A stretch of DNA of 22,589 nucleotides from CAKSQL01 sp045649415 (GTDB lineage: Bacteria > Bacillota > Clostridia > UBA1381). The notes under the pieces were generated by a model. The model made no database searches. It had not been told where the DNA came from and saw only the letters and a program-made list of their open reading frames with translations. The stretch covers positions 1 to 22,589 of the forward strand of contig JAZRPY010000017.1 of assembly GCA_045649415.1 (NCBI GenBank). Reading direction: 5' to 3'. The position numbers were made by a program, and so were the translations under genes. Of the stretch, positions 15,576 through 22,589 are shown piece by piece. Each line of letters opens with the position of its first letter. Position 1 is the first letter of the stretch.

Positions 15576-17930
15576 ATGGCTGCTAAAAAAACTCCCGTGA
15601 AAAGAAAAACAACAAAAAAACCTGTGGAAAGGAAAAAGGGAACATATACCCAGGCAAAGAAAAAAACATTTAAGCTTACCTATGGTGCAATGTCTTTGAT
15701 TTTATTTTTTGCCACAATTTTAACAGGGGTGTTTATATATATCCCCAACGAAGCATTTGTGGCAAAGCTAATCAGGGATGTGTTCTTTGGCTTGCTTGGA
15801 AACACAGCGTATATTCTTCCTGCAATCATTTTAGCGCTTGGAATATATGTTATTAAGAAAAAAAACTATGAAAGATTAGAGAAAAAATCAATTCTATGTT
15901 CGGTTATTCTAATTCTTGTTGCGTCCTTAATACATATAATTTCTGCAGGTGATTTACCTATTGGAGAAATGTATGGATATGGTGTGACAGGTGTTGGTGG
16001 TGGCTTGCTCGGTGGCTTGTTAGGGTTATTACTCCTTACCACCATTGGCAAAATAGCAGCCATTATTGTGTTGGTGGCGGCACTTGTGGCAGTTGTGAGC
16101 GCAACATTAAGAATATCCTTGTTAGAGATGATTTCATCCTTCTTTGGTGGATTGTTCACCAAAAAGGAAAAAGGAAAGAAAAGGGTTAAAGAAGAGGAAT
16201 ATGAGGATTATGAAGAGGAAGAGATTCCTCACGGACGAAGGGTAAGAGGCAGAAATAAGCTTGGTGTAACAGGGAAAAATCTTGATTTTGATATTGACGA
16301 AAAGAAAAAAGACCAAAACAAAGCAGATGCTTTCACACAGGCGATTGAGTCGGTGATATTTGATTCTCAGGAAGAAAAGAAGGAGCAAACTGCCCAACAG
16401 GCAGAAAAGGCAGAGCCGATAACAAAGGAAGAAAGGGACAAGGTCCATTCTGAAATAAACAAGGGCGTTGAGCAGGAATACAAGAACTATAAGTTCCCGC
16501 CAATAAATCTGTTAAAAGCAGTACCAGGCACCTCTGCCGATAAGCGACAGGAGATGAGGGAAACTGCACAGAAGCTTATGGAGGTTTTGAGTGACTTTAA
16601 TGTTGAAGCAAAGCTTTTGCAGGTTACTCCAGGACCGAGTGTAACAAGATATGAAATTCAGCCTGAAACAGGAGTCAAGCTCGCTAAAATCACAAGTCTT
16701 GCAGAGGATATTGCATGGAAGCTTGCAGTTCCAACAGTGCTTGTTGCTGCAGTTCCCGGTAAGGCAGCAGTAGGAATTGAGGTTCCAAATAATAGCATTG
16801 CAACAGTTTCGGCAAGAGAGATAATCGAAAATTCCAAATTCAAGGAAGCAGAATCAAAAATTGCAGTTGGATTTGGTAAGGATATTGGTGGTAGTGTGGT
16901 TGTGGGCGATATCGCAAAGATGCCCCATGTTCTTATTGCAGGAGCAACAGGCTCAGGTAAGAGTGTGTGCATAAACACAATTATCACAAGTATTTTATAT
17001 AAGGCAAAGCCTGACGAGGTCAAGCTGATTATGGTTGACCCAAAGGTTGTTGAATTGGGAGTATATAATGGAATACCACATCTTTTAATTCCTGTTGTTA
17101 CCGACCCTAAGCGTGCAGCAGGTGCACTCAACTGGGCAGTTCAGGAAATGATGAAAAGATATGATATGTTTGCACAAACCCATGTGAGAAACTTAGAGGG
17201 CTATAATAAGCTACAACAGAAAAATGGTGAACCGACAATGCCGAAAATCGTTATCATTATCGACGAGCTTGCCGATTTGATGATGGTTGCAGCAAAAGAG
17301 GTTGAAGACTCTATCTGCCGATTGGCTCAGCTTGCAAGAGCTGCCGGCATACACTTAATAGTTGCTACTCAAAGACCGTCTGTTGATGTTATCACAGGTC
17401 TGATTAAGGCAAATGTACCAAGCCGAATTGCATTCGCAGTTTCGAGTCAGGTGGACAGCCGAACAATTTTAGACCGAGGTGGAGCAGAAAAGCTTTTAGG
17501 TAAGGGTGATATGCTATACTATCCTGCAGGAGTAAACACTCCAATGCGAGTTCAGGGAGCATATGTATCGGATAACGAAATTGAAAAGGTAGTTGAATTT
17601 GTTAAGTCAAATTGCGAGGCAACTCACTATTCTGAGGATTTACAAGAGCATATTGACAGAGTATCCTCAGGTGAAAATGGAGTGACCGACGAAAATGATG
17701 CAGATGATGCAGATGCATTATTGCCACAGGCAATAGAGCTTGCAGTTGAGTTGGGACAAATCTCTACTGCAATGATACAAAGAAGATTAAAGGTTGGATA
17801 TTCAAGAGCAGGCAGAATTATTGACCAGATGGAGCAAAGAGGAATTATTTCAGGTCCAAACGGAAGTAAGCCGAGAGATGTATATACCAACAGAATAAGT
17901 TTTGACGATTTTCGAGATGATGAAGAATGA
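15576..17930 (+). CDS. ftsK: DNA translocase FtsK/SpoIIIE
   Basis: This 784-residue translocase pumps chromosomal DNA through the closing septum, and in spore-formers into the forespore. A basic N-terminus is followed by four membrane helices (about 30-190). An acidic/basic linker (EEEYEDYEEEE) comes next, then the motor domain. Walker A is GATGSGKSVC with Lys462, and Walker B is IVIIIDELADLMMV near 563-576. The C-terminal winged-helix gamma domain (IQRRLKVGYSRAGRIIDQME) reads the oriented DNA signals. The ATG at 15576 has AAAGG six bases upstream and is preferred over the ATG at 15555, whose upstream GAAAG is weaker. Whether it is the division FtsK or the sporulation SpoIIIE cannot be told. 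It overlaps the next gene as ATGA. Confidence 0.96.
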   Translation: MAAKKTPVKRKTTKKPVERKKGTYTQAKKKTFKLTYGAMSLILFFATILTGVFIYIPNEAFVAKLIRDVFFGLLGNTAYILPAIILALGIYVIKKKNYERLEKKSILCSVILILVASLIHIISAGDLPIGEMYGYGVTGVGGGLLGGLLGLLLLTTIGKIAAIIVLVAALVAVVSATLRISLLEMISSFFGGLFTKKEKGKKRVKEEEYEDYEEEEIPHGRRVRGRNKLGVTGKNLDFDIDEKKKDQNKADAFTQAIESVIFDSQEEKKEQTAQQAEKAEPITKEERDKVHSEINKGVEQEYKNYKFPPINLLKAVPGTSADKRQEMRETAQKLMEVLSDFNVEAKLLQVTPGPSVTRYEIQPETGVKLAKITSLAEDIAWKLAVPTVLVAAVPGKAAVGIEVPNNSIATVSAREIIENSKFKEAESKIAVGFGKDIGGSVVVGDIAKMPHVLIAGATGSGKSVCINTIITSILYKAKPDEVKLIMVDPKVVELGVYNGIPHLLIPVVTDPKRAAGALNWAVQEMMKRYDMFAQTHVRNLEGYNKLQQKNGEPTMPKIVIIIDELADLMMVAAKEVEDSICRLAQLARAAGIHLIVATQRPSVDVITGLIKANVPSRIAFAVSSQVDSRTILDRGGAEKLLGKGDMLYYPAGVNTPMRVQGAYVSDNEIEKVVEFVKSNCEATHYSEDLQEHIDRVSSGENGVTDENDADDADALLPQAIELAVELGQISTAMIQRRLKVGYSRAGRIIDQMEQRGIISGPNGSKPRDVYTNRISFDDFRDDEE

Positions 17931-19825
17931 TAAATAAAAATGACTTTCTCCCTGTTTGCAGGGAGGATATGGATAAAAGAGGCTGGGACCAACTGGACTT
18001 TTTGTACATTGTGGGGGATGGGTATGTTGACCATCCGAGCTTTGGTCATGCGATTATTTCGCGAGTTCTGGAAAGTCGTGGGTATCGGGTTGGAATTGTG
18101 GCGCTCCCCGATTGGAGAAGTGTTGACGATTTCAGGAAAATGGGCAGACCTCGTCTGGGAGTGCTTGTTTCGGCAGGAAATATTGACAGTATGGTAAACC
18201 ACTACACTGTGAATAAAAAGAAACGAAGTGACGATGCCTATGCACCGGGGAACAAGGCAGGAAAAAGACCTGACAGAGCAACCATAGTATATTGTAACAG
18301 AGTAAGAGAAGCGTTCGGGGATATCCCAATTCTTATTGGTGGCGTTGAGGCAAGTCTAAGACGCTTTGCACATTATGACTATTGGGACGATAAGGTGCGT
18401 CGTTCTATATTATTCGATAGTCGTGCCGACATTCTTATGTATGGAATGGGTGAAAAACAGATAGTAGAGCTTGCAGACGGTTTGAATTCGGGGATAGATA
18501 TAAAGGAGCTTACAACAGTTCCCGGCACTTGCTATATATCCTCTCAACCTGTCTATGAGGATGCAGTTATAATCCCGTCTTTTGAGGAGTGCAAGGAGGA
18601 TAAAATAAAGTATGCCGAGGCTTGCCGACTCCAATATTATGAGCAAAATCCGTATATAGGAAAAATTCTGGTGCAGAAGCATCAGGATAAATATTTAATC
18701 CAGAATCCACCTATGCCACCCTTATCCACAGAGGAGCTTGACAGGGTGTATAGTCTGCCATATCAGAAAAATTATCACCCATCATATGAAAAGGATGGTG
18801 GAATTGAGGCAATAAAAGAGGTAAAATTCAGTCTAACAAGCTCAAGAGGATGCTTTGGTGGCTGTAATTTTTGTGCCCTTGCCTTCCATCAGGGAAGGAT
18901 AGTGACTGCAAGAAGCAGAAAAGCAATTGTTGAGGAAGCAAAGGAAATGGTGAAGGAGCCTGATTTTAAAGGCTACATTCATGATGTGGGAGGACCGACT
19001 GCCAATTTCAGAAAGCCTGCCTGTAAGAATCAATTAAAGGTGGGAGCTTGTAAAAACAAGCAATGCCTTTTCCCTACACCTTGCGTCAATATGGAAATTG
19101 ACCATAGTGAGTACTTAAAGCTCCTGAGAGAATTGAGGGAAATAAAGGGAGTCAAGAAGGTGTTTATCCGTTCGGGAATACGCTTTGACTATCTCATAAA
19201 CGATAAAAATGATGAATTTTTCTATGAGCTTTGTAAGCATCATATAAGCGGACAGTTAAAGGTTGCCCCTGAGCATATTTCGGACAATGTTTTAAAGTAT
19301 ATGGGCAAGCCATCAAATTCTGTGTATAACAAATTTTCCGATAAATTCTATAAAATCAATGAGAAAATCGGGAAAAAGCAGTATCTTGTGCCATACCTGA
19401 TGTCGAGTCATCCGGGAAGCACATTAAATGATGCAATAAATCTGGCAATGTATTTAAAAAGGAATGGCATCAATCCCCAACAGGTGCAGGACTTTTATCC
19501 CACGCCGGGAACAATCTCCACCTGTATGTTCTATACGGGGCTTAATCCATTGGATATGAAAAAGGTGTATGTGCCAAAAACCTATAAGGAAAAGGCGATG
19601 CAAAGAGCATTGTTACAATTCAGGAACCCTGAAAACTATAAAATAGTATGCGAGGCTTTGAGACTTGCAGGCAGGGAGGATTTAATTGGCTATGGTGAAA
19701 ATTGTTTGATATGCAGAAGAAAAGAAGAAAGGAAGAACAAGAATGGCAAAGATTTTAAGCGGCAAGGAAGTGTCGGCAAGAATAAAAGAGGAACTAAAAG
19801 AACAGGTGGCAGAGCTAAAGGCTAA
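17927..19825 (+). CDS. YgiQ-family radical SAM protein of unknown reaction
   Basis: This 632-residue protein shows the YgiQ opening (DKRGWDQLDFLYIVGDGYVD, near residues 16-35), with a B12-binding-like N-terminal domain (SRVLESRGYRVGIVALPDW). The radical SAM core follows with the cluster motif CFGGCNFC (Cys309, Cys313 and Cys316). The spacing is CxxxCxxC as in the superfamily. Later YgiQ stretches include SGQLKVAPEHIS, MSSHPGSTL and VQDFYPTPGT. The reaction is not established for this family. Its start overlaps the ftsK stop. The last 27 codons run into folD in another frame (83-nt overlap), adding a Lys/Arg/Gly-rich tail. Basic tails occur in relatives, so the tail may be genuine, but a lost stop or frameshift is possible. 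Confidence 0.92.
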   Translation: MINKNDFLPVCREDMDKRGWDQLDFLYIVGDGYVDHPSFGHAIISRVLESRGYRVGIVALPDWRSVDDFRKMGRPRLGVLVSAGNIDSMVNHYTVNKKKRSDDAYAPGNKAGKRPDRATIVYCNRVREAFGDIPILIGGVEASLRRFAHYDYWDDKVRRSILFDSRADILMYGMGEKQIVELADGLNSGIDIKELTTVPGTCYISSQPVYEDAVIIPSFEECKEDKIKYAEACRLQYYEQNPYIGKILVQKHQDKYLIQNPPMPPLSTEELDRVYSLPYQKNYHPSYEKDGGIEAIKEVKFSLTSSRGCFGGCNFCALAFHQGRIVTARSRKAIVEEAKEMVKEPDFKGYIHDVGGPTANFRKPACKNQLKVGACKNKQCLFPTPCVNMEIDHSEYLKLLRELREIKGVKKVFIRSGIRFDYLINDKNDEFFYELCKHHISGQLKVAPEHISDNVLKYMGKPSNSVYNKFSDKFYKINEKIGKKQYLVPYLMSSHPGSTLNDAINLAMYLKRNGINPQQVQDFYPTPGTISTCMFYTGLNPLDMKKVYVPKTYKEKAMQRALLQFRNPENYKIVCEALRLAGREDLIGYGENCLICRRKEERKNKNGKDFKRQGSVGKNKRGTKRTGGRAKG

Positions 19826-20597
19826 GAATATTTTCCCTGGTCTTGCAGTTGTGATTGTGGGTAATGACCCTGCAAGCAGAGTATATGTAAACTCCAAAAA
19901 GAAAAATTGCGAGGAGCTTGGGATATATTCGGAGGAATATGCAATGCCTGAGGAAACCACCGAGGAAGAGCTTCTTGAATTGATTAGCAAGCTGAATAAT
20001 AAAAAGGATATAAATGGCATACTCGTTCAGCTACCTCTGCCAAAGCATATAAATGAGGAAAAAATTATAAATCAAATATTGCCAATTAAGGATGTGGATG
20101 CTTTCCATCCTGTGAATGTGGGCAAGATTATGATAGGAAATTACGACTTTGTGCCATGCACTCCTGCAGGGGTTATGGAGCTTATCAAGGAGTCGGGAAT
20201 AGAGATTTCGGGGAAGGAATGTGTGGTAGTTGGCAGAAGCAATATTGTGGGTAAGCCACAGGCAATGCTTCTTCTCCACCAGAATGGAACTGTGACTATA
20301 TGCCACTCAAGAACCAAGGACTTAAAAGAGGTCACGAAGCGTGCCGATATCCTTGTGGCAGCAGTTGGAAAGCCTAACTTTATAACAGGGGATATGATAA
20401 AAGAGGGAGCAGTTGTGATTGATGTGGGTATTAACAGAATTGCAGATAAAAAGCTTGTGGGTGATGTGGATTTTGAAGCTTGCGAAAAGCTTGCAGGTGC
20501 AATCACACCTGTACCGGGTGGAGTTGGACCAATGACCATTGCAATGCTGATGCGAAACACTATAAAGGCAGCTGTAGTACAGGCAAATGACAAATAA
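19743..20597 (+). CDS. folD: Bifunctional methylenetetrahydrofolate dehydrogenase/cyclohydrolase FolD
   Basis: This 284-residue enzyme interconverts 5,10-methylene-, methenyl- and 10-formyl-tetrahydrofolate using NADP, in one-carbon metabolism. The first family signature, YVNSKKKNCEELGI, has the catalytic Lys at residue 52. VQLPLPKHI and DVDAFHPVNVGK follow, then the second signature VVVGRSNIVGKP with the NADP-binding loop. PGGVGPMTIAML is near 258-269. Length is normal. The ATG is preceded by AAGGAAG. It lies inside the 3' end of the YgiQ-family gene, in the +1 frame relative to it, so the two are transcribed together. Confidence 0.96.
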   Translation: MAKILSGKEVSARIKEELKEQVAELKAKNIFPGLAVVIVGNDPASRVYVNSKKKNCEELGIYSEEYAMPEETTEEELLELISKLNNKKDINGILVQLPLPKHINEEKIINQILPIKDVDAFHPVNVGKIMIGNYDFVPCTPAGVMELIKESGIEISGKECVVVGRSNIVGKPQAMLLLHQNGTVTICHSRTKDLKEVTKRADILVAAVGKPNFITGDMIKEGAVVIDVGINRIADKKLVGDVDFEACEKLAGAITPVPGGVGPMTIAMLMRNTIKAAVVQANDK

Positions 20598-20648
20598 ATA
20601 TCAAAATGGTAAAATTGGTTATGGTATAAAATATGAAGGAGAAAAATA

Positions 20649-21305
20649 ATGATTAAAGCAGTTATTTTTGATTTTGACGGAACATTGATGAACACCTTGC
20701 CAACGATTGCCTATTACGGAGGCTGTGCTCTGGCAGAAATTGGGAAGGAGCCTATTGGGGAGGATGAATATAAGTATTTTGTTGGAAATGGCAGAGATTT
20801 GTTAATCCATAGAATGCTTGGCTACTATAATGCCGACACACCCGAAAACTTTGAAATAGTGGGTAAAAAATATGACCAGGGCTATGAGGGTGATTCGCTA
20901 TATAAAACCGTTATATATGATGGAATTTTAGAGCTTGTTGATAAACTAAAAAAGCAGGGCATCAGGGTTTGTATCCTAACCAATAAGCCACACAATGTTG
21001 CAGTGGATGTTATCCACAAGGTCTTTGGCAAGGACACCTTTGATATATATTATGGTCAAAGAGAGGGAGTAGCTGTCAAGCCATCACCTGAGAGTGCATG
21101 GGAGATTGCAAGAGAGCTTGGCTTTAAAAATGAGGAGTGTGCCTTTGTGGGTGACACGATTGTGGATGTTACCACAGGAAAAAGTGCAGGAATGTATGCA
21201 GTTGGAGTTTTGTGGGGATTCCGTGAAAGAGAGGAGCTTCTTGAGGCAGATGCTATCATTTCTGAGCCATCAGAGCTTATTGAAGTGATAAAAAAAGTAA
21301 AATAG
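20649..21305 (+). CDS. HAD-family phosphatase, phosphoglycolate phosphatase/PpaX-like
   Basis: This 218-residue HAD hydrolase has motif I DFDGT with nucleophile Asp8 and acid/base Asp10, and a helical cap (about 15-85). Motif II is CILTNK near 109, and motif III is the Lys in VKPSPE near 140. Motif IV is GDTIVD near 159. The pattern is that of subfamily IA enzymes such as Gph and PpaX, which remove phosphate from phosphoglycolate or cleave pyrophosphate. The substrate cannot be fixed from sequence. AAGGAG precedes the ATG. It follows folD by 51 nt with no terminator seen between, so it is probably the last gene of the ftsK transcript. Confidence 0.9.
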   Translation: MIKAVIFDFDGTLMNTLPTIAYYGGCALAEIGKEPIGEDEYKYFVGNGRDLLIHRMLGYYNADTPENFEIVGKKYDQGYEGDSLYKTVIYDGILELVDKLKKQGIRVCILTNKPHNVAVDVIHKVFGKDTFDIYYGQREGVAVKPSPESAWEIARELGFKNEECAFVGDTIVDVTTGKSAGMYAVGVLWGFREREELLEADAIISEPSELIEVIKKVK

Positions 21306-21310
21306 AAAAA

Positions 21311-21353
21311 GAGAAAACAAGAGAAAAAAGAAGAATACGAGAGAAAACAAGAG
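21311..21353 (+). repeat. Purine-rich 13-bp direct repeat before rplM
   Basis: GAGAAAACAAGAG occurs at 21311-21323 and 21341-21353, exactly 30 bp apart, in a nearly all-purine stretch from about 21301 to 21353. It lies between the HAD gene stop and the rplM promoter. No hairpin or gene is seen in it. Function is unknown, and it may be simple-sequence drift. Confidence 0.5.
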
Positions 21354-21390
21354 CTTCTAATCGATATTTAAAAATTTTTTAAAAAAAGTA

Positions 21391-21419
21391 TTGACATAGA
21401 TTTTAAAAAGTAGTACAAT
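21391..21419 (+). promoter_or_regulatory. Strong sigma-A promoter of rplM-rpsI
   Basis: A perfect -35 TTGACA (21391-21396), a 17-nt spacer and -10 TACAAT (21414-21419) form a near-consensus promoter. It is preceded by A/T tracts that may act as an UP element. Transcription would begin near 21426, giving a leader of about 70 nt before rplM. Confidence 0.9.
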
Positions 21420-21425
21420 ATCATT

Positions 21426-21494
21426 CGCAGGTTTGAAAAAGCTATATTTCAAGCCAATTTAATATATTGTTTAAGATGTAAGGAGGTTTTTTCA
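21426..21494 (+). promoter_or_regulatory. rplM leader hairpin, possible L13 leader
   Basis: The leader contains a 9-bp stem GGTTTGAAA (21430-21438) with TTTCAAGCC (21447-21455), including one G-T pair and an 8-base loop. It is preceded by CGCA and followed by AT-rich sequence and AAGGAGG. Firmicute rplM genes often carry an autoregulatory L13 leader at this place. I match it by position and by the small stem, not by a full consensus comparison. Confidence 0.5.
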
Positions 21495-21932
21495 ATGAGT
21501 AGCTATATGGCAAAACCAAACGAGATTAAAAGAAAATGGTATATCATTGATGCATCAGGCAAGTCACTTGGAAGAGTGGCAGCTCAGGCAGCAAGCATTC
21601 TAAGAGGAAAGCATCTTCCCACATTCACACCAAATGTTGATTGCGGTGACCATGTAATCATCCTTAATGCAAAGGATGTTATCCTAACAGGTAACAAGAT
21701 AAACCAGAAGGTTCGTTATTATCACACAGGCTGGGTTGGTGGAATCAAGGAAATTCCATACAACAAGCTAATGGCAGAAAATCCTGAAAAGGCAGTTATG
21801 TATGCAGTTAAGGGTATGTTGCCAAACAACACAATTGGCAGAAAAGCACTAACAAGACTTCGCGTTTATAAGAACGCAGAGCATGAGCATGCTGCACAAA
21901 AGCCCGAAAATTGGACACAAGAGATTAAATAA
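21495..21932 (+). CDS. rplM: 50S ribosomal protein L13
   Basis: This 145-residue protein binds 23S rRNA early in assembly of the large subunit. Family sequence is clear throughout: KRKWYIIDASGKSLGRVAAQ, GDHVIILNAKDVILTGNK, YYHTGWVGGIKE and the C-terminal GMLPNNTIGRKALTRLRVY. The ATG has AAGGAGG eight bases upstream. It starts the usual rplM-rpsI pair, with rpsI 14 nt downstream, under a near-consensus promoter. Confidence 0.98.
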   Translation: MSSYMAKPNEIKRKWYIIDASGKSLGRVAAQAASILRGKHLPTFTPNVDCGDHVIILNAKDVILTGNKINQKVRYYHTGWVGGIKEIPYNKLMAENPEKAVMYAVKGMLPNNTIGRKALTRLRVYKNAEHEHAAQKPENWTQEIK

Positions 21933-21946
21933 GGAGGAAAACTAAC

Positions 21947-22342
21947 ATGGCAAAAGAACAATACTATGGTACAGGTAGAAGAAAGTCTTCCGTTGCTCGT
22001 GTTCGTTTAGTTCCGGGTAATGGTAAAATCACAATCAATGGCAGAGATATCGATGCTTATTTCGGTCTTGACACATTGAAGGTTATCGTTCGTCAACCAT
22101 TGACATTGACATCAACAGTTGCAAATTTTGATGTTATTGCAAAGGTTGAGGGTGGTGGCTTCACAGGTCAGGCAGGTGCAATCCGTCATGGTATTGCAAG
22201 AGCTTTGCTTGAGGTAGATACCGATGCATATAGAGCAACCTTAAAGGCTGCAGGCTTCTTAACAAGAGATTCAAGAATGAAGGAAAGAAAGAAGTACGGC
22301 TTGAAGGCTGCAAGAAGAGCTCCACAATTCTCAAAGAGATAA
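21947..22342 (+). CDS. rpsI: 30S ribosomal protein S9
   Basis: This 131-residue protein of the small subunit has the conserved GTGRRKSSVARVRLVPG opening at residues 8-24. GGGFTGQAGAIRHGIARALL follows, and the basic tail ends in Ser-Lys-Arg, whose last residue reaches the P-site tRNA in the ribosome. AAGGAGG precedes the ATG. It is co-transcribed with rplM and followed by a strong terminator. Confidence 0.98.
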   Translation: MAKEQYYGTGRRKSSVARVRLVPGNGKITINGRDIDAYFGLDTLKVIVRQPLTLTSTVANFDVIAKVEGGGFTGQAGAIRHGIARALLEVDTDAYRATLKAAGFLTRDSRMKERKKYGLKAARRAPQFSKR

Positions 22343-22363
22343 TTATTTCGAATGGAATATATC

Positions 22364-22395
22364 AAAAAACACCCAACTTACGTTGGGTGTTTTTT
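22364..22395. terminator. Bidirectional rho-independent terminator after rpsI
   Basis: A 14-bp stem (22364-22377 with 22382-22395, core CACCCAAC/GTTGGGTG) with a TTAC loop is followed by T residues, and by a T run on the other strand. It ends rplM-rpsI and also the convergent small gene, whose stop is at 22403. Confidence 0.92.
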
Positions 22396-22402
22396 CTTTT
22401 AA

Positions 22403-22585
22403 TCAGTTTATTTCCACATCATCAACACAATTCTCGAGTAAGATGTTTATTATTTCATTTCGTGAACGATTGCTTTTAGATGACAAGTTATCTATTTTTA
22501 AAAGAGTACTCTCTTTAATCCTAACTGATATAATTTTGTAACCATCTTCGCCTTTTTTATTTATTTTTATAGTAGTTTTAGCCAT
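22403..22585 (-). CDS. Small ribbon-helix-helix DNA-binding protein
   Basis: This 60-residue protein has the CopG/Arc/MetJ fold pattern. A beta strand, KIISVRIKES (about 17-26), is followed by two helices, LLKIDNLSSKSN and SRNEIINILLENCVDD. The short turn between them carries the conserved Asn-Arg-Ser-Arg. A basic N-terminal tail precedes the strand. Such proteins bind DNA as dimers and act as repressors or as antitoxins. The reading frame is complete within the window. The gene upstream of it in the transcript is outside the window, so no partner or promoter can be judged. Confidence 0.8.
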   Translation of the reverse strand: MAKTTIKINKKGEDGYKIISVRIKESTLLKIDNLSSKSNRSRNEIINILLENCVDDVEIN

Positions 22586-22589
22586 AATA

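Noticed and set aside
17627..18202. 191-codon minus-strand frame across the ftsK/YgiQ-family junction
   Set aside because: It is antisense to two well-supported genes, lacks recognisable motifs and has no good ribosome binding site.
6482..21018. Single perfect DnaA boxes at 6482-6490, 18722-18730 and 21010-21018
   Set aside because: They are isolated, lie inside coding sequence and can be explained by chance. They are not part of a cluster.
22403..22585. Toxin-antitoxin module
   Set aside because: Only the ribbon-helix-helix protein is present. Downstream is a terminator and rpsI, and no toxin gene can be seen in the window.

Overview
This is about 22.6 kb of AT-rich DNA from a spore-forming, Gram-positive bacterium of the Firmicutes (Bacillota), most likely class Clostridia. 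The evidence is a GerA-type nutrient germinant receptor operon, a WalKR two-component system with YycH and YycI, Soj/Spo0J-type ParA and ParB with canonical parS sites, strong AGGAGG ribosome binding sites and low GC. The genus cannot be fixed from the sequence alone. No insertion sequence, prophage, tRNA, rRNA or CRISPR array was seen.

Layout, left to right. (1) Positions 1-1412, minus strand: a Nif3-like metalloprotein, cut by the window edge, and the tRNA methyltransferase trmK. (2) Positions 1413-1903: a 490-base gap holding five perfect 9-mer DnaA boxes plus near matches, which is a candidate replication origin or DnaA-binding cluster. (3) Positions 1904-5474, minus strand: serS, an unknown membrane-anchored coiled-coil protein, parB and parA. 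Two parS sites lie at the parA promoter. (4) Positions 5660-9932, plus strand: a germinant receptor operon (A, B and C subunits, then a small two-helix protein started by TTG), with a possible forespore sigma-F-type promoter and a bidirectional terminator. (5) Positions 9965-15305, minus strand: walR, walK, an unknown secreted protein, yycH and yycI. (6) Positions 15576-21305, plus strand: ftsK/spoIIIE, a YgiQ-family radical SAM protein, folD and a HAD phosphatase. (7) Positions 21391-22342: rplM and rpsI with a strong promoter and a possible L13 leader. (8) Positions 22403-22585, minus strand: a small ribbon-helix-helix protein.

The common theme is the chromosome origin region: DnaA boxes, parS with ParAB, and an FtsK/SpoIIIE DNA pump all lie within about 17 kb. 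Origin-proximal DNA enters the forespore first during sporulation, so a forespore-expressed germination operon beside parS is well placed. That link is an inference. The least explained items are the DnaA-box cluster with no dnaA in the window, the coiled-coil protein between parB and serS, the secreted protein inside the wal cluster, and the 83-base overlap of the YgiQ-family gene with folD.
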